A model generated the notes under the pieces. That model was not told the origin of the DNA. It was given only the letters and a program-made list of their open reading frames with translations, and searched no databases. Source: Lachnospiraceae bacterium AC2028 (GTDB lineage Bacteria > Bacillota > Clostridia > Lachnospirales > Lachnospiraceae). From it: a DNA stretch of 64,000 nt. The DNA is taken from the NCBI GenBank assembly GCA_000702685.1, contig JNJD01000010.1:124001-188000 (forward strand), given 5' to 3'. Both the position numbers and the translations under genes were made by a program. Position 1 is the first letter of the stretch. Each line of letters opens with the position of its first letter. Shown piece by piece: positions 63,001 to 64,000 of the stretch.

Positions 63001-64000
63001 ATGTCCAGAATGTTCGGAACAGACGGTGTAAGAGGCATTGCCAACGAAGAGCTTACTCCGGATCTTGCAATGAAATTAGGCCAGGCGGGCGCTTATGTGC
63101 TTACCAGGAAACAGAATCATAAGCCGACGATAATGGTCGGATGCGATACCAGGATCTCCGGCGACATGCTCGCCAATGCGCTTATGGCAGGTGCGTGCAG
63201 CGTCGGCGCAAACTGCGTTTACGTAGGTGTCGTACCCACTCCCGCGGTGGCATATCTTACGAGAAAGCACATGATGGATGCCGGAGTTGTCATCTCCGCT
63301 TCCCACAATCCCGTGGAATTCAACGGCATCAAATTCTTCGACAGCGACGGATTCAAGCTTCCCGATGCTCTCGAGGATGAGATAGAAGACCAGATCAGGA
63401 GAAATATGGAGGATATCAAATTCCCCATCGGACCCGGAGTCGGCAAGATCAAGCTCCGTACCGATGCGAAGGAAGAATATATCAACCATTCGGTAAGAAG
63501 CGTTCCCGTCGATCTGTCCGGACTTAAGATCGTAGCCGATTGCGCTGAGGGAGCTTCACATTATACTTCCGTCGAGGCTCTTGAAAAAGCCGGAGCTCAG
63601 GTCATAGCTATCCACAATCATCCCGACGGGACCAACATCAATGCGAACTGCGGATCCACCCATATGGAAGAGCTCTGTGCAAGGGTGGTATTCGAAAAGG
63701 CCGATGTGGGACTTGCATTCGACGGAGATGCGGACAGACTTCTGGCCGTAGATGAGAACGGTAACATTGTGGACGGTGACCAGATAATGGCGATCATCGG
63801 ACGCAATATGAAGGATAACGGAATCCTTAAAAAGGATACCATCGTTGCAACCGTAATGAGTAATCTCGGTTTCTCTCTTGCCTGCGAAAGGGAGGGCATA
63901 ACTCTCGAAAGAACCGCGGTAGGAGACAGATACGTTCTCGAGAGGATGAAGGAGATCGGGGCTTCGCTCGGAGGAGAGCAGTCCGGACACATCATCTTCC
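63001..64000 (+). CDS. glmM: Phosphoglucosamine mutase GlmM, cut by window end
   Basis: The first 333 residues of GlmM: FGTDGVRG, the active-site Ser in SASHNP (about 100-105), DGDADR (about 240-245) for Mg2+, and GEQSGH near the cut. It converts glucosamine-6-phosphate to glucosamine-1-phosphate for UDP-GlcNAc synthesis and is a known partner of CdaA. AGGAG (62990-62994) is the ribosome binding site. The reading frame is open at the window end. Confidence 0.97.
   Translation, partial: MSRMFGTDGVRGIANEELTPDLAMKLGQAGAYVLTRKQNHKPTIMVGCDTRISGDMLANALMAGACSVGANCVYVGVVPTPAVAYLTRKHMMDAGVVISASHNPVEFNGIKFFDSDGFKLPDALEDEIEDQIRRNMEDIKFPIGPGVGKIKLRTDAKEEYINHSVRSVPVDLSGLKIVADCAEGASHYTSVEALEKAGAQVIAIHNHPDGTNINANCGSTHMEELCARVVFEKADVGLAFDGDADRLLAVDENGNIVDGDQIMAIIGRNMKDNGILKKDTIVATVMSNLGFSLACEREGITLERTAVGDRYVLERMKEIGASLGGEQSGHIIF

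Noticed and set aside
1-64000. CRISPR arrays, tRNA, rRNA or riboswitches
   Set aside because: No regularly spaced repeats, cloverleaf or known riboswitch core was found by reading both strands; small ncRNAs could still be missed.

Overview
The window looks like a chromosomal segment of an anaerobic, flagellated Firmicute of the Lachnospiraceae (Butyrivibrio / Roseburia type). This placement is inferred from gene content (mreB/mbl next to flhO-flhP, comF-yvyF, cdaA-cdaR-glmM, FeoA-FeoB fusion, flavodiiron protein, many HD-GYP proteins and hybrid kinases), not from a database match. Of 52 genes called, 51 lie on the + strand; the only - strand gene is an acyltransferase at 43866-44924. There are no rRNA, tRNA or CRISPR features and no transposase gene.

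Layout. (1) 1-1397: AT-rich end of an upstream cluster, with an acyl carrier protein, a VOC-fold protein and an unrecognised protein, closed by a strong terminator. (2) 1538-16867: a tightly packed extracellular polysaccharide cluster. CapE-CapF-CapG homologues should make UDP-N-acetyl-L-fucosamine. A UDP-sugar dehydrogenase should supply a uronic acid. A polyprenyl-phosphate-type GT2, a UPF0104 membrane protein, a methyltransferase, two Wzy/WaaL-like membrane proteins and an MBOAT plus SGNH pair point to a lipid-linked, polymerised or ligated and O-acetylated glycan. (3) 16915-21791: Mn-type superoxide dismutase, an acyltransferase, a sensor lacking an output domain, and an HD-GYP receptor. 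(4) 21858-23602: a small HTH regulator and a HigB/HigA-ImmA toxin-antitoxin locus, each with its own promoter and perfect palindromic operator. (5) 23780-25258: xylulokinase.

(6) 25405-40216: a 15-kb block of signalling genes: REC-GGDEF-(degenerate GGDEF)-REC-HD-GYP, three hybrid kinases (one fused to a DegV fatty-acid-binding domain) and a response regulator. It encloses a FeoA-FeoB fusion and a flavodiiron protein. This is the most unusual part of the window and suggests a phosphorelay linking c-di-GMP to iron, O2/NO or fatty-acid cues (inference). (7) 40265-47929: uvrB and uvrA, separated by two envelope genes; uvrA has a near-consensus SOS box. (8) 48088-52288: two GT2 enzymes, a DUF1700 protein, a 46-residue DUF4097-like remnant and an HD-GYP receptor. 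(9) 52289-52768: the only gene-free gap over 300 bases, holding a terminator, a roughly 230-bp nested palindrome, a flanking 16-bp inverted repeat, a promoter and a direct repeat. (10) 52769-59217: mreB/mbl, two flagellar rod/hook genes, flgJ-like, recD2, comF and yvyF. (11) 59353-64000: two membrane proteins of unknown function, then cdaA, cdaR and glmM (cut by the window end), which couple c-di-AMP synthesis to cell-wall precursor supply.
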